Positions 1 through 11,015 of a stretch of DNA of 64,000 nt are shown here, in pieces. Each line of letters starts with the position of its first letter. The first letter of the stretch is position 1. The notes beneath the pieces are model-generated. The model did not search any database and had not been told where the DNA came from. It saw only the letters and a program-made list of their open reading frames with translations. The position numbers and the translations under genes are program-made. This DNA is from Torreya grandis (taxonomy: Eukaryota; Streptophyta; Pinopsida; Cupressales; Taxaceae), in assembly GCA_037957365.1 (NCBI GenBank), contig JARHVA010002127.1, forward strand, positions 2,622,501 to 2,686,500, read 5' to 3'.

Positions 1-1500
1 AATTCAACCATGTAGCCACCATCAACTAGTAAACCTTAGTTTATTTAGTTATTTTTATATGTATTTTTTCATGTAAATCAACAATGTAACTAAGACATAT
101 AGTAGTTTATTTAATAGTTTTGTAAACATGAAAATGTTGCATTTATTTATAATAATGTGTCTAATTTTAAAAGACAGAGTTTTGACTAAGTTTATACATA
201 CATGCAAAACTTAAATCAATTAGAACTCTCGTTCTAATTATCATTAACATGTAACTTTAGATTTTATATGGATTTAGAGGATGAGGAATCCCATCCCTAA
301 ATCTATTTATACTTATAATACTCTTATTTTCATGGGTTGGAAAATGTATCAATACAGGAAGAAGTCTTTTTAATTATCATGTAACTATGTTGATGTTTTT
401 CTATTCCAATTATGTGTAATTAACTGTGTTTACTTTTTTGGTTATTTGATTCATTAATTTGAAGTGTGCAAAGGTTATGAAAAGTTATTTATTATTATTA
501 CTTGTGTATGTTGATTGAATATGTGCAATCGATATTGTGTAATTAGAAAATATCATTTATTATATGTAATTAGGTTGAATTTTTCAAATTACCTAAGCAT
601 GCATAAGTGTTCTTGGTATAAAATTCTAGGTGTGAGTAACAACTACCTTAGATACCTCTATGATTTGAGCTATAATATCATAAATAAGGATGTGAAATAT
701 CTACTCTAAATATAATCAATATTTATTTAAGACCTTATATTTTACTATATCGATTCTTCCCCAGGCTGCCTTACTATGTTTATGTGTGTGTGTGTGTGTG
801 TGTGTGTAATCGATACTAGCTGCAAACATTGGTATTAAAGACACTTATCCACAAAGAGACTAGCCTAAAAGTAATCCCTTTTCAAATCATAGATATTTAT
901 TTTATACCCTACATTTACCTCTTTTTTTTTAGATTTACCCACTTTATCATAGGTTCTGTCCATCTAACTCAACTAGATTTTAACTTTATTCTAGGTTTCA
1001 CTCATCCATTCACACCTGGTTAAAACCCTGCAAGCCTAGCTTACTATTCCACCACCCAAATGTTCAACATATATCTAAAAATAATGACCTCAAGTGGATT
1101 TTATCTCCATTGATATCTTAAAATGTTAGAAGTTACCTCATTAAATTTTAATGTTCAATAAAACCACATCAACATGAAAGAAAAGCTCACGCTAGAACGA
1201 GGGCCATAACCTATATTTATTCTTCCATAAAAAGGTTGTTCCCTATGTTTGAGTTATAGTAGAGACACCCAAGAGAGTAACAATGTCTATATCCCAAAAT
1301 ATTTTTTTAGTTTCACCTTTTTTATCCATCGAATGCCTAAATATTCACTAATTGTCCCCACCATACCCTAGGTTAGGACACCTTTCCCATTGAGAAACTT
1401 ACATCTCATTAATTATCCTATGACTCAACCTTGGTTAGTTAGATCCACCATTGTAGTCCCATGAGATGTACATGATTTATATTATTTATAGATAATAAAT
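1..1500. other. AT-rich DNA without a recognisable gene
   Basis: I see no gene in this stretch. The short open frames have no recognisable motif and the composition is typical of decayed intergenic plant DNA. The last ~450 bases may be eroded gag of remnant D, because the frame leading into 1.5 kb is rich in Pro, Asn and Ser, but no gag motif can be identified. A (TG)n tract lies inside. Confidence 0.5.
783..807. repeat. (TG)n microsatellite
   Basis: Twelve uninterrupted TG units plus one base. No other role is visible. Confidence 0.95.
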
Positions 1501-1619
1501 TATAATTTTAGGAATAACAACCATTCACTACATCAACTCCTCCAAATAATATGTATATTCTCCCAAATTTGAAGGCTGATAATAATCCACCACCCCCAAA
1601 AGGGAATGATTATCCTATG

Positions 1620-2320
1620 AACAAGGAAAAATAGATCAAAGTAGGATAAAACATCATTGAGGACATGAATAAGATAAAAACAAACATTACTCTTGATGAA
1701 TTGGATCAGATTACTGAACATAAGGAGCTCCTATAGAGGTCCATTATAGGGAAGTTTATTACAGAGAAGCCAAAAGTTTCTCATATCAATATTATATACA
1801 AGAGTAATCTAGAAGTTATTAATTTATTGTTAACTATCAGATCATTTGGTATGAATATACATAATTATTTAGTTGATTCGAGATCTTTGATCATTATAAT
1901 TCCAACTTTTATTTACTAAAATCTAGGTTTAACTTCAAGCCCATCCAATAAGATAGTTTCATAATTGGACAAAATAATGGTGCTTGTGGTTGGAGTTGAA
2001 TGATGTACACATTCAATTTGCATCTAATCCATGTGTGTAGATGAATATATTCATACTCATGGTAGATATCCTAGAGGGATATGGACTACTACAAAGTAGA
2101 GATTGATTAAAGACGTTAAATAGATATGTAACAATAAACTTCTCTCACATTTGGATATCTTAGAGAGGTAATCCAAATCAAATTTGAATTGATAAAAAAT
2201 TGAGAAATTAGTATTCCATATTGGAATACAATGATAAAAACAAACAAATAAGTTATAAATCTCCTAATATTGGGATTTATACCTTTACCATAAAGAATGA
2301 GGCACAAAGGCTAGAAATTT
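1620..2320 (+). pseudogene. D: decayed gag tail and retropepsin (PR)
   Basis: The retropepsin of this family cleaves the Gag-Pol polyprotein. The catalytic region reads NYLVDSRSL with its Asp at 1,875-1,877. The usual D-S/T-G triplet is altered (DSR), so catalysis would fail. Downstream, the frame carries the family block VDILEGYGLLQSRD, then a LNRYVTINFSHIWIS stretch. These correspond position by position to HDILDTYGILLNRD and LNRYTSTNYSHMWLS in element B. The gag tail precedes it (about 1,660-1,735). In-frame stops are frequent. The catalytic call is from the motif; the alignment with B is by eye. Confidence 0.7.
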
Positions 2321-2740
2321 ATGGACTTTTCCAATTGTGGACTCTCCTTTTTGATGGAACAAAATCCAAGTAGGGATCAATCACTGGTGTTAAATTTATT
2401 AACCCAATAGGTAATAAGTACTTAGTAGCTTATATTTTATAATTTTCATACACCAATAATAGATCAAAATATGAAGCACAAATTTTGGGATTGTAATTTG
2501 TTCTAATAAATAATGTCAAGGAATTGCTAATAATGGAGATTTAGAGATGGTGATTAATTAGGTTAGAAACAAATACCAGAGAAAATTAATATATTTTAAT
2601 AGATACAAACACTAATCCTAAGATTTTATTGAGTCATTTGATGAATTAAACATATTAGACATTCCTAGGGAACGAAATTAAGCTATTGATTCACTAGCTT
2701 CTTTAATTTCCAACTTAGCACCATTATGGGAGTCCAAGGT
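2320..2740 (+). pseudogene. D: RNase H located between PR and RT
   Basis: RNase H degrades the RNA strand of the RNA-DNA hybrid during reverse transcription. The frame starts WTLLFDGTKSK (first catalytic Asp at about 2,353), continues with a GVKFINPIGN strand, then YTNNRSKYEAQILGL (second acidic residue, Glu). After a frameshift it resumes as GDLEMVIN (third acidic residue) and ends with a PRERN...SLASL block matching the usual ADxLA end. This layout is that of the additional, archaeal-type RNase H of plant Tat-lineage elements. It lies before, not after, RT, as in element B. Stops and a frameshift show it is dead. Confidence 0.75.
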
Positions 2741-3039
2741 AGATAAGTTTTATATTGAACTCATGCTTTTCCCATAGATTATTGAAAATATATAAAATTT
2801 CTAGATGCTTGATGATGATAAATAGACTGTTTAATTCTTGACCAATTCAAGGCAATTTGAATCTCAAATCATTGATGATAAATAAATCAATTATTTGTGC
2901 CAAGAGGAATTGGGATGAGTTATTCAATGCAAACAAATTCATCTTCCTTAGGGATGGTTTATTTAGAGATTCATTTGATATAGATCATCAAGCTCAGTAG
3001 TTGAGGTAGCCCAAAGTAATTAATTTGAGTTCAACAAGG

Positions 3040-3480
3040 AGAGCTTTGGGATGAGAATGATCCATGCTATGTCAACATTAGTCTCAATTTCACCCAAGAA
3101 GAAAGACAAAGGGTGAAAGATTTTCTCATCTAGTATAAATATGTGATTTCATGGACCTATTAAGACTTGAAGGTTTTCAATGATAGGGTTATCACTCATA
3201 CAATCCCATTGAATATAGACCATAATTCATTCATACAAAGATAGAGATTGATTAATCCTATCTTGGAACCACTCATTCAAAAAGAAGTGGAGAAGTTGAA
3301 CACTAGGATAATTTTCCCTATCAAACACTCAATAAGAGTGGGGAAATCAAATAGTGTGTTAAATTTAGGAACTTGAATAAGGATTTGGATAAAGACAACT
3401 ATCATTTGCCTTCCTTTGATGAGGTGATCTATATAGTAAGTGGTTCTAGAATCATGTCCTTTTCAACTATTGCACACACA
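3040..3480 (+). pseudogene. D: N-terminal fragment of reverse transcriptase
   Basis: The frame includes WTYxDLKVFNDRVITHTIPL, then LINPILEPLIQKEVEKL and IIFPIKHS. These are hallmarks of the N-terminal RT segment that precedes the fingers domain in plant Ty3/gypsy elements. A frameshift follows, then HLPSFDEVIYIVSGSRIMSF, equivalent to the YPLPSLDQVIQIVSGS block in B. The fragment stops before the palm, so the catalytic YxDD motif is absent. It ends close to a CACACACA run at about 3,474-3,482, where gag sequence of another element begins. Confidence 0.75.
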
Positions 3481-3489
3481 CATGTAAAC

Positions 3490-5030
3490 ACAACCATTTC
3501 TCTCTATTGATACAAATACTAGGGATATTAAATATGTAAATAAAACATAATTTATATTATCCCTCCCCTCAATCACACCATTGATTCCTACATATATTGG
3601 TAATGCATGATATGTCTTTCAGTCATTGTTCCCTAAAGATCAAAAAAATATTGTTAAATCCTCCATGGGAACAATCAATGCTTCAAGTCAATTACTGGTT
3701 TTAATGCCTACATCAACATAAACAATGTTTGCATCCCCTTTATTTACTTTTCAAATATCAAATCTTAATCCCCATGGGACTACTATGAAAACTCTTCTCC
3801 AAGTTATTCAAGATTTAGAAGTTAAGGTTATAAATATTGAATAAAATGCTTCAAAATCAACTCATGTTATTGATTCACAATATGTATTTCATAATCCTAT
3901 TTCATCTGAGATATCTTTGTACCCTTTTCAAACTAGTTTTGTAGCACCAAATTTCACACTTTATGATGGTAAGGGTGACCCTGAGAAACATCTCTGATCT
4001 TTCTATGCAACGTAAATTAATTATACTTCTAATGATAAAATTTTGATGAGATTATTTCCAAACCTAAATGACTATGCCTTGAGATGGTTATATGATCTAC
4101 CAATATGATTAATGAAAGCATTAAAACCTATATTGAATCAATTCCTAGCCCATTTATATATCAACATTATTAAAAATATGTCATGTCCACAAATTTTAAA
4201 TATTAGGTAAAGAACCAATGAGCCCATCAATGAATATGTTTTGAGGTATAAGATAATGTTGGCCAAAATGACAAATACATTAGTAGATAAAGAGCTTAAA
4301 GATATCTTCAAGTAAAGTTTACTTTTCCCAATTCATGAGTTTAGTATCTTTAATAATTTTGAATATTTTTATGACTTATGCCATATCATTTGATATTAAT
4401 AAATGAAACTTATTGAATTAAACAAGCTTAATTATGTATCAAACACACTAATGTCATCAAATACCAAATTTCATATCAAACTAAGTTAAATACCCAGTTT
4501 CATATCAAACCAAGTTATAAGGTAAAACTTCTAGAGGCGAATAATGAAGTAAAAACAATGGTAAATATAGTTTCACAATAACCTAATTAGTTCATCTTAT
4601 CTAATAAACCTAAGAGACATTTTACATGATTAATTGGGTCTCTATCTTAGCTCCTTAAAAAGCTAGTAGATGTCAACTCATATCTCTCCCTCCTCTCGTA
4701 GAGGTTGATATGATCCAATCTCTACCAAAAGGATATGATGAAAATGCTTATTATGACTATCACCTATGTGTTGGGCATTCTAAGAATAACTGTTTCAAGT
4801 TGAATAATAAAAATACAAGACCTCATTGATAGTGAAAATATCACATTTGATGATTTTTAAAATGATTTAGGATCACAACATGGTGACCATCAGAACTAGA
4901 AAATATTAAAAAATCCATTACAAGATCATTATAAGGAAGCAATGGAAGTGAAAATGCCATATAGTGTAAATGCTCCTCCACCACATTATGGACACCCATT
5001 AGATGGGATTATTGTCTTACATGAGAGATA
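3490..5030 (+). mobile_element. Element C, left part: Tat-like Ty3/gypsy gag, interrupted by B
   Basis: C is a + strand Ty3/gypsy element split by insertion of B. The left part carries gag up to its zinc knuckle; the right part begins at 33,704 with protease. The 5-bp sequence AGATA at 5,026-5,030 is repeated at 33,704-33,708, which shows the two parts were continuous before B inserted. No 5' LTR or primer site is visible before gag, so the 5' end was lost or rearranged next to remnant D. Confidence 0.7.
3590..5025 (+). pseudogene. C: Ty3/gypsy Gag (capsid and zinc knuckle), decayed
   Basis: Gag forms the virus-like particle. The capsid-type region contains FTLYDGKGDPEKHL and then ILMRLFPNLNDYALRWLYDLP. 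This is the YDGxGDPxxHL ... LMxLFxxSLxGxAxxWxxxL pattern of plant retrotransposon Gag. It is followed by NEPINEYVLRYKIMLAKM, matching the usual NExxREYAxRW block. A zinc-knuckle relic lies at 4,749-4,802 (YDYHLCVGHSKNNC): the first Cys is now Tyr, but His and the last Cys are kept in the CxYHxxxGHxxxxC spacing typical of Tat-lineage Gag. Stops occur throughout. Protease follows only after the 28.7-kb B insertion. Confidence 0.75.
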
Positions 5031-5866
5031 TGTTTATGCCTAAAAGTGTATCATAGGGTTTATAGAGTGTTAAGAAACATTTCTCATTTTTGTATTCAAA
5101 TAATCCATTGCATGAGTAGATGGTTGTGATCTTCCTGAGATCTTTGGTGGAATAACAAAAAAACAATATAATTGTTTCTCAAAATGATAATATAACTAGT
5201 TTTTGGGAGAAACCTTGGTCTTAAATCTTGCTTATGAATATGAAAGTAATTTGAACTAAGTCTAATGAATTATGATCAAAACCTGAAGTCTAGAATCTAA
5301 TATAGCATGTAAATTTATAATGAAAACTAAGCTATAATTAATTGATTAAAAAATGAGCAAAAGGAAGGGTAGGGTAGAAAAGAGAGATTTTTGATCTTCA
5401 ATCTAGACATTATGACAAAGCTTGAATTTTATCCAAACATGTACTAAAATAACATCTAACATGAAATTTTAAAGGCATAGATCCTAACATATACCAAGTA
5501 AATGTCTAAGGATAGTGATAAAAATGCAAATAAGAAATCAATTTCACTTTGAGGATTTACTTCCATAGGAAAATAACATTAGCACATCTTCAATAAAAGT
5601 AAAGAAAATGAAGTGAATCTAAAATCCTTCAATTAACCTAGAATAACCATAAATTGACAACTCTAAATTAAAATGTACACATCAAGGATGCATAGAAGTA
5701 ATTAAAATATGAACATTAAACCAAATGGTTGAGGAAGTAGCCATAATAATCACACAAACAAATATTGGATAATATTTGAAAAAATCATTGCTTGCATTAC
5801 TTGCTCAAAATTTACATAAAGTTTTTGATCTAAAAAATCTCTCCTCTTTACAAATGATAATAACCC

Positions 5867-5875
5867 TTTTATATA
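5867..5875 (-). promoter_or_regulatory. TATA box of B 3' LTR
   Basis: On the - strand the sequence reads TATATAAAA followed by GGGTT. The equivalent place in the 5' LTR (28,641-28,650) has CTATAAAAGG. It lies about 210 bp beyond the end of the U3 ORF and about 840 bp before the LTR's internal-side end, a sensible place for the retroelement promoter. Confidence 0.65.
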
Positions 5876-6085
5876 AGACTAATGAGGTATGTTGATCAGT
5901 GATATAAAATGATAATTGCACAAGTGTTAAGGACACCTGTCCTTCTACAACATTCTAGAACTAGACACTTTATAAATGAATTGACCTATAAACAAGTGTG
6001 TGTTACAAATTTGCACATGATTTTAAAAGATAAAATATTACCTTTTTAATTTTATACATGTTACTATACAAGAGAATATTCTAAT

Positions 6086-6945
6086 TCAATAGATTTGACT
6101 TTAAGACTCCTTTGTTGTTGTAGTCCTTTGTCTTTTCTCCAAAATCTTTAAGGCATTATCATGTTTCCCATCAATCAGTTTGAGGTTGATGATGGGATCC
6201 ATAAAAATATCTTCTTCTTGGTCTTCTAGGCTTTTGAAGTCTTTGTCAACTTTGTCCATTACTTCCTTGATGATTATAGCATTTCCATTCTTCTCCTTTT
6301 CAAGATCTTTTTGTTATCTACCCATGTTTTTCCTTAGATTTGATTCTTCACATCTTGCATGAATTATCTCTATGTTTTAACTCCTCATCTATTATTAAGA
6401 GAATTGGATTGATGGCAGTTGAGTTTTTTATTAGGCTCCCCAATAGATGGACCATCTTGTTTTCTAACTATTTGAAATCACTAGAGAGATCCTCCAAGAT
6501 TTTGGACCATTTTTTCAAACCCTTGATCTTCTCCATCAATATAACCATATCCAAATTCAAATAGGCTAGGATAACTATCTTAAACCCCAAAATTTGGTCT
6601 TCTATCAATATATTGATCATCTCCTTCACCTTATGATATGAACCCTACCCTAGGTTTTCTTGGTTCATAGCCAAAGTAACTTGTTTGTTCACCATGTCCT
6701 ACTTAGACCTTATAGCTTTCAAGGAACTAAATATGTCATGCATGATTGTCTCAAAATCATTGATCATATCCCCTAGAACTGATAGAATAGACTATTCCTC
6801 CAAGATCCTTTTTTTCCATTAGCCCTTTGATAGTAGTTTGGAACTATTCCAATTGTGCTTGATCCAAATCGATGACTTCTTCTTTAAATATTGGATCCTC
6901 ATAAGGTCTTTGTGCTTGCTTCTATGTCTAATTAGTCAAGGTCTT
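6086..6945 (-). pseudogene. B 3' LTR: C-terminal part of U3 ORF, cut by element A
   Basis: Continuation of the ORF that starts at 18,729; element A splits it. The last ~60 codons read clearly: EVMDKVDKDFKSLEDQEEDI, then a MDPIINLKLIDGKHDNALKI segment and ILEKRQRTTTTKES. The composition is charged and heptad-like, suggesting a coiled coil. An in-frame TAA here stands where the other LTR has CAA (Gln); the shared final stop TGA is at 6,086-6,088. The upstream part (6,250-6,945) reads in short segments such as AQLEQFQTTIKGLMEKK. No function is recognised. Confidence 0.6.
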
Positions 6946-8124
6946 TGTAGACACCTAAATCTAGCCATCGATAACCTCCAACCAAGATTTTGGCCAATTT
7001 CTACTTAAAATGCACAATTTGGCCTAAAAATACAAAAACATGCTAAAATATTTGAAATTGACATATTTAAATGCCAATTTTGACTAGAGTATCACTAAAT
7101 GAGGTAATATAATTTATGGGCTAGATAACTTTGATCAGATCATTTCGAGTCAAAATGCTAATTTTACACTTGGGTGCTCTGGATTGCTCTTTCCTATCAA
7201 ATATCTTACACAAAACATGTGCCTTCATTATTTATTATTGGTATCATCTTCAATGGGATAATGGATCCAATGCATCTAAAATTGCCTTCCAGTTCCAATC
7301 TAGTCAAATTTTAGACCAATAACAAGGCATTTTGATCAATTTGAGTAATTTGTGCATAAAGTGCTTAAACATGCTTAAGAACTAATTAAACAAAATTAGA
7401 TCCTAATTAATAATTCCATGGAAACTTGTTGAATAATTTGTTTTGGAAATGAATATTGAATATTTGCATCATCAAGTGACCTCATTTCTTGGGAAGACAT
7501 CCCTAGGCCATAAATGCCACAAATATCAAGATTCATGCCTCCCATGCCTCATCAAAGCCCTTCATGCCTCTTAATTGCTCCTTTATCCCAAATATTGATG
7601 AGCCTATTTATCAATTTTAATTTCATAATTGAATTAATCCTCAACCACACATCTTCATCTTAGGATGGATGGTTTAGGTTGATTCTAGACATTCTCAAAA
7701 ATCTATAAATAAAGAGGCCATGAACATCATTTCTCAGACATGATTATGTAAATTTATAATGCATAATTGATTACAAAGCTTCAAGTAAATAGTGTTACCA
7801 TTCTAACTTGATTCCAAACCAATCCAAGCCACAAACCAAAAGTGCCAAGGAGAGATGGATGTAGCCAAGCTTCCATTTCCAAGGACTTCATGAGAACAAG
7901 CTGAGCAAGCCACTATAACAAGCATTTTAGAACATCCAAGGAAGGTAAAAGTGGGTTTATTTTGAATTTTAGTTGTGTGCTTTATTCATGTTTGTTAACT
8001 AAGATCTTGCTAGTGTCTAGGCCTAGAGATGCTATACTAGTTAGTGTGTTTCTTTCATTTTATTTTCATTTTAAAACTAACACGATACTAACCATCCTCT
8101 CTTGAGTCAAATTATTAGATCACA
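6946..8124 (+). repeat. A 5' LTR
   Basis: Begins TGTAGACACC and ends GATCACA, giving TGT...ACA termini. The match to 15,329-16,497 runs end to end, including a TATAAAT promoter motif at 7,704-7,710. Confidence 0.85.
7704..7710 (+). promoter_or_regulatory. TATA box of A 5' LTR
   Basis: CTATAAATAAAGAGG in the 5' LTR and CTATAAATAGAGAGG in the 3' LTR (16,077-16,091). The conserved position about 420 bp before the LTR end fits a U3/R promoter. Confidence 0.65.
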
Positions 8125-8126
8125 TA

Positions 8127-8145
8127 TGGCACACCCAGTGGGACC
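8127..8145 (+). other. Primer-binding site of element A
   Basis: TGGCACACCCAGTGGGACC starts two bases after the 5' LTR. It resembles the TGGCRCCCACNGTGGGGCC type of leader that I recall in Tat-lineage plant elements, with a few changes. The tRNA has to be confirmed by comparison with tRNA 3' ends. The site fixes the + orientation of A. Confidence 0.7.
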
Positions 8146-11015
8146 AAATTCATCCCACACATGAATAAGATCATTCTGCAACTTTAAAATCTTCATTTGG
8201 ATCATTAAAACTCTTGTAATTTGATTTTCTAACTTTGTTTTGTCATTTTTCTTTGTCATGGGTTTACATAGTAACTGACATTGGTTAGTAAAACCATCAT
8301 CAATTGGCATAGCCATTATCAGTCATTATTTGTGTAACTAATGTTGGTTAGATAACCATCATTAGTTAGTAAGTGTAAGTGACATCAGTTATATAACTGA
8401 TGTTGGTCACTGTGTTTTCTTAAAAACACAAACCCAAGAGCTATTTTAAAATGCTTGGTTTGGGGTCATACGAAGTCCATTTTGGATGATTTTTTTAAAA
8501 CCACATGTTTTATCCTAAATTTTTAGAATTTGACATTAGTTTAGATTTACTTTTCATATAGTTTTGACAAAATTTGGAAAATATATTTAAAATATTTATT
8601 ATCTAACATATTTACTTTTAGGGTGATGCCTTAAGGGTAGACAAGTAACTAGTGGATTTCAAGTTTGATAAATCATGTTTTAGAACATATTTTGCATGTT
8701 TTAAAATAAATTAGGAAAATTATTTTGGTGATAGCAATTAGGTACGAATCAAAATTTGGGAAGGGAGATAAATCTACCACATATGCAAATTTCTAAATGA
8801 ATATATACTATGCCAACACTTGAAATCTGAAAGTACAATCCTTATATTGATTGAAGAGGTTACAAAAATCACCAATGGTAGAGTTTGATCTTGCCAAGAG
8901 AGGGATCCTCATTGATACATATTATAGGAAATGGCCTTCTCTGGAGGTTCTTCTCACCATTAAGGCACCCTCTCTCCTGAAAAGATCCCATTGTTTGAAC
9001 TGGATAGAGGACTGGCCATTTCATGCATGTATTTGATTCAGGGTGTGGCTCCAGGTTGACAACAATGCTTAAAGTAACATTTAAGGTGCTTAAATAAGTG
9101 TTTTTTGCATTAGTTTTCAAAGTTATAACTAAGACCAAGGGGTCAAATGAACACCACCTCATTTTTTGAATTTGGGCTTAAAAATGAACTCACCTTTCTA
9201 AGCTTTTTGTGTTTAATTAGTTGTTTAAGTTAGATTTTTATTTGTAAAAAAGAGGGATGCCACGTGTATGCTCTTCTATTTGTACCCTTTAGGGAACCCT
9301 TGGAATCAAAAGTGTCATTACTATTACATAAATCCTAGTCTAAGGTTTAAAAATAATGTCATCTAAAACACTCCAAAAAAACTCATCAAAGTTTGGGTGA
9401 CCTTGAAAATGACCCTAAAATCTTTCTTTTTATGTCTTTTATTTCATTGCATCTTGGCTTAGAGGGAGACATCATTACCTCCCATGAGTTCTTTAGGGAA
9501 GTTTTAACCTAGGGTTTCATCTCCTAGTATTGACTTCACTTATTTCTTTGGAGTTACACATGGGATGTATCTACATTTGGACATCATACTACCCTAAGCG
9601 AACAATAGGATGTAGTGGTTGTAAAAAAGACTAGATCTTTTTACAACTAGCCAATACCATGATCACCTAATTTTCATGCTTTTATTTTGCATTGTTTGGC
9701 ATGAAAGTCATTGTGCAATTGATTCCCTTAGAATAATCAAAACCATGCTAGTTTTAGTCAACCTCATTTTTCCATAGCTTTTTTAGGATTTGGATGATTA
9801 CACTTAGTGTATTTTGATCATTATCTTGGTATTTTTGAGACTAAAACTTGTTTGTTTGTTTGTTTATAAGCCATGTCAAAAACAATTTTTCTATATGTCA
9901 CTCTTTTATCTAAAGAGGCATTATGCTAGCCATTTTACACCACACTTATGCCTTGAAATTTTTGCTAAACTTGTTTGTGTGTGTGTGTGCATGTGTGTCA
10001 TTTGAGTTGAGGAGGGTAGTGTTATGCTACCCAAATCATGTTAAACCATTTGTGCTTTTGAGTCTTTTGAAACATAGCATTGATTACATCATTCAAACAT
10101 GCTTACATCATTAGGCTGCTCAATTTCTTTTAGGACTTATTTTACCTTGTATTGAAAACCATTTGTTTCAAACCATTTTGTGTATACCATTTGGACCTTT
10201 TTCTTGTGCTATCACGTTGTCCAATCTTGTCTAGCTTGTTTGGTCAAATCCTAGTTTTAAACATTGAGTTTTTAATTAACCTTATCAATTTTGGATTCAA
10301 ACATTGATTGATTTTTATTTAGGCCTTAATTCATGGGGATAATACATAAATATTTCTCTTTTAGGTTGTATAAATTCGATTAATCAATTACCCAAATTTG
10401 AAAACTATTGATGGTTTGTTTGTTTAATACCTATCCTTATCATTATTTGTGCCTTTATTTAGAAAAACATAGTCTTTTTTCAAAGAGCCTTTTATCTTAT
10501 GCCTTATGCCAACTGATCATGTTTATGTTTGATTCCATGCACCATGTTTATGTCTTGTTTCCAAAATTCTTGGATTAAATCAAATCACATCAACCTTTGT
10601 TTCAAGTCTAGCTTTTGATGTCATCTAGGCAAAAGTCCTAACATGCTTGTTTGTTTAATCCTAGCTTTTGACTCCATGTTTGGACAAAATACCTAGTAAC
10701 TCAACTTTTCCCTTTCCTAGTTTAGACCTTGTTTGGAACACTTTAACCTAGACCTTTGACATGTCAATTTTTATTCAGATGCTTGACCTTTTGTGCATAT
10801 GACATTTGACATTAGAAATTTGATGTTAGGCTATTTTATGCCAAGTCTTAACATAAATGATTTTGGAGATACAACTCTACTCTCAAACCACATTGGAGAT
10901 ACAGCTCCACCTTTTGACAGAGTTAGACTAAGCTTGAACCATTTATCCTTTGAACATAGTTTTTAAGAGTTTTTAGAAATCTAAGCCTTTTTGTTTTAGA
11001 TATTTCATCATTTAC
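8146..11015 (+). other. Long leader of element A, no gene seen
   Basis: About 2.9 kb between the primer site and the first long ORF. I see no gag motif and no sustained frame on either strand. It contains repeats of a TAACTGATGTTGGTTA-like motif at 8,273-8,412 with a perfect palindrome, and a (TG)n-rich patch near 9,975-9,998. A short duplicated motif, GGAGATACARCTC, occurs near 10,864 and 10,893. Confidence 0.5.
8382..8403. repeat. Perfect 22-bp palindrome in the A leader
   Basis: ACATCAGTTAT followed directly by its reverse complement ATAACTGATGT. Related half-sites (TAACTGACATTGGTTA, TAACTAATGTTGGTTA) lie just upstream at about 8,271 and 8,336. It lies about 240 nt after the primer site, where retroelement RNAs often carry dimerisation or packaging structures. 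That role is inference only. Confidence 0.7.

Larger units (their letters stand above)
1500..3480 (+). mobile_element. Remnant D: truncated Ty3/gypsy, gag tail-PR-RNase H-RT
   Basis: A decayed + strand fragment of the same family as the internal region of element B. Shared landmarks in the same order are a gag-tail block (EDMNKIKTNITLDELDQIT versus EDMKKIKSNINLHELTQIT in B), a protease block, an RNase H with FDG and TNN..YEA motifs, and the N-terminal part of RT. No LTR is visible on either side. The left end fades into unrecognisable sequence, and the right end stops abruptly in RT near 3,478, where C-like sequence begins. Many in-frame stops and several frameshifts make it inactive. Family assignment rests on domain order and motifs; a protein search would confirm it. 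Confidence 0.75.

Noticed and set aside
8869..9162. 97-codon frame on the - strand in the leader of A
   Set aside because: No motif; opposite to the element's strand, with no second copy to test conservation.
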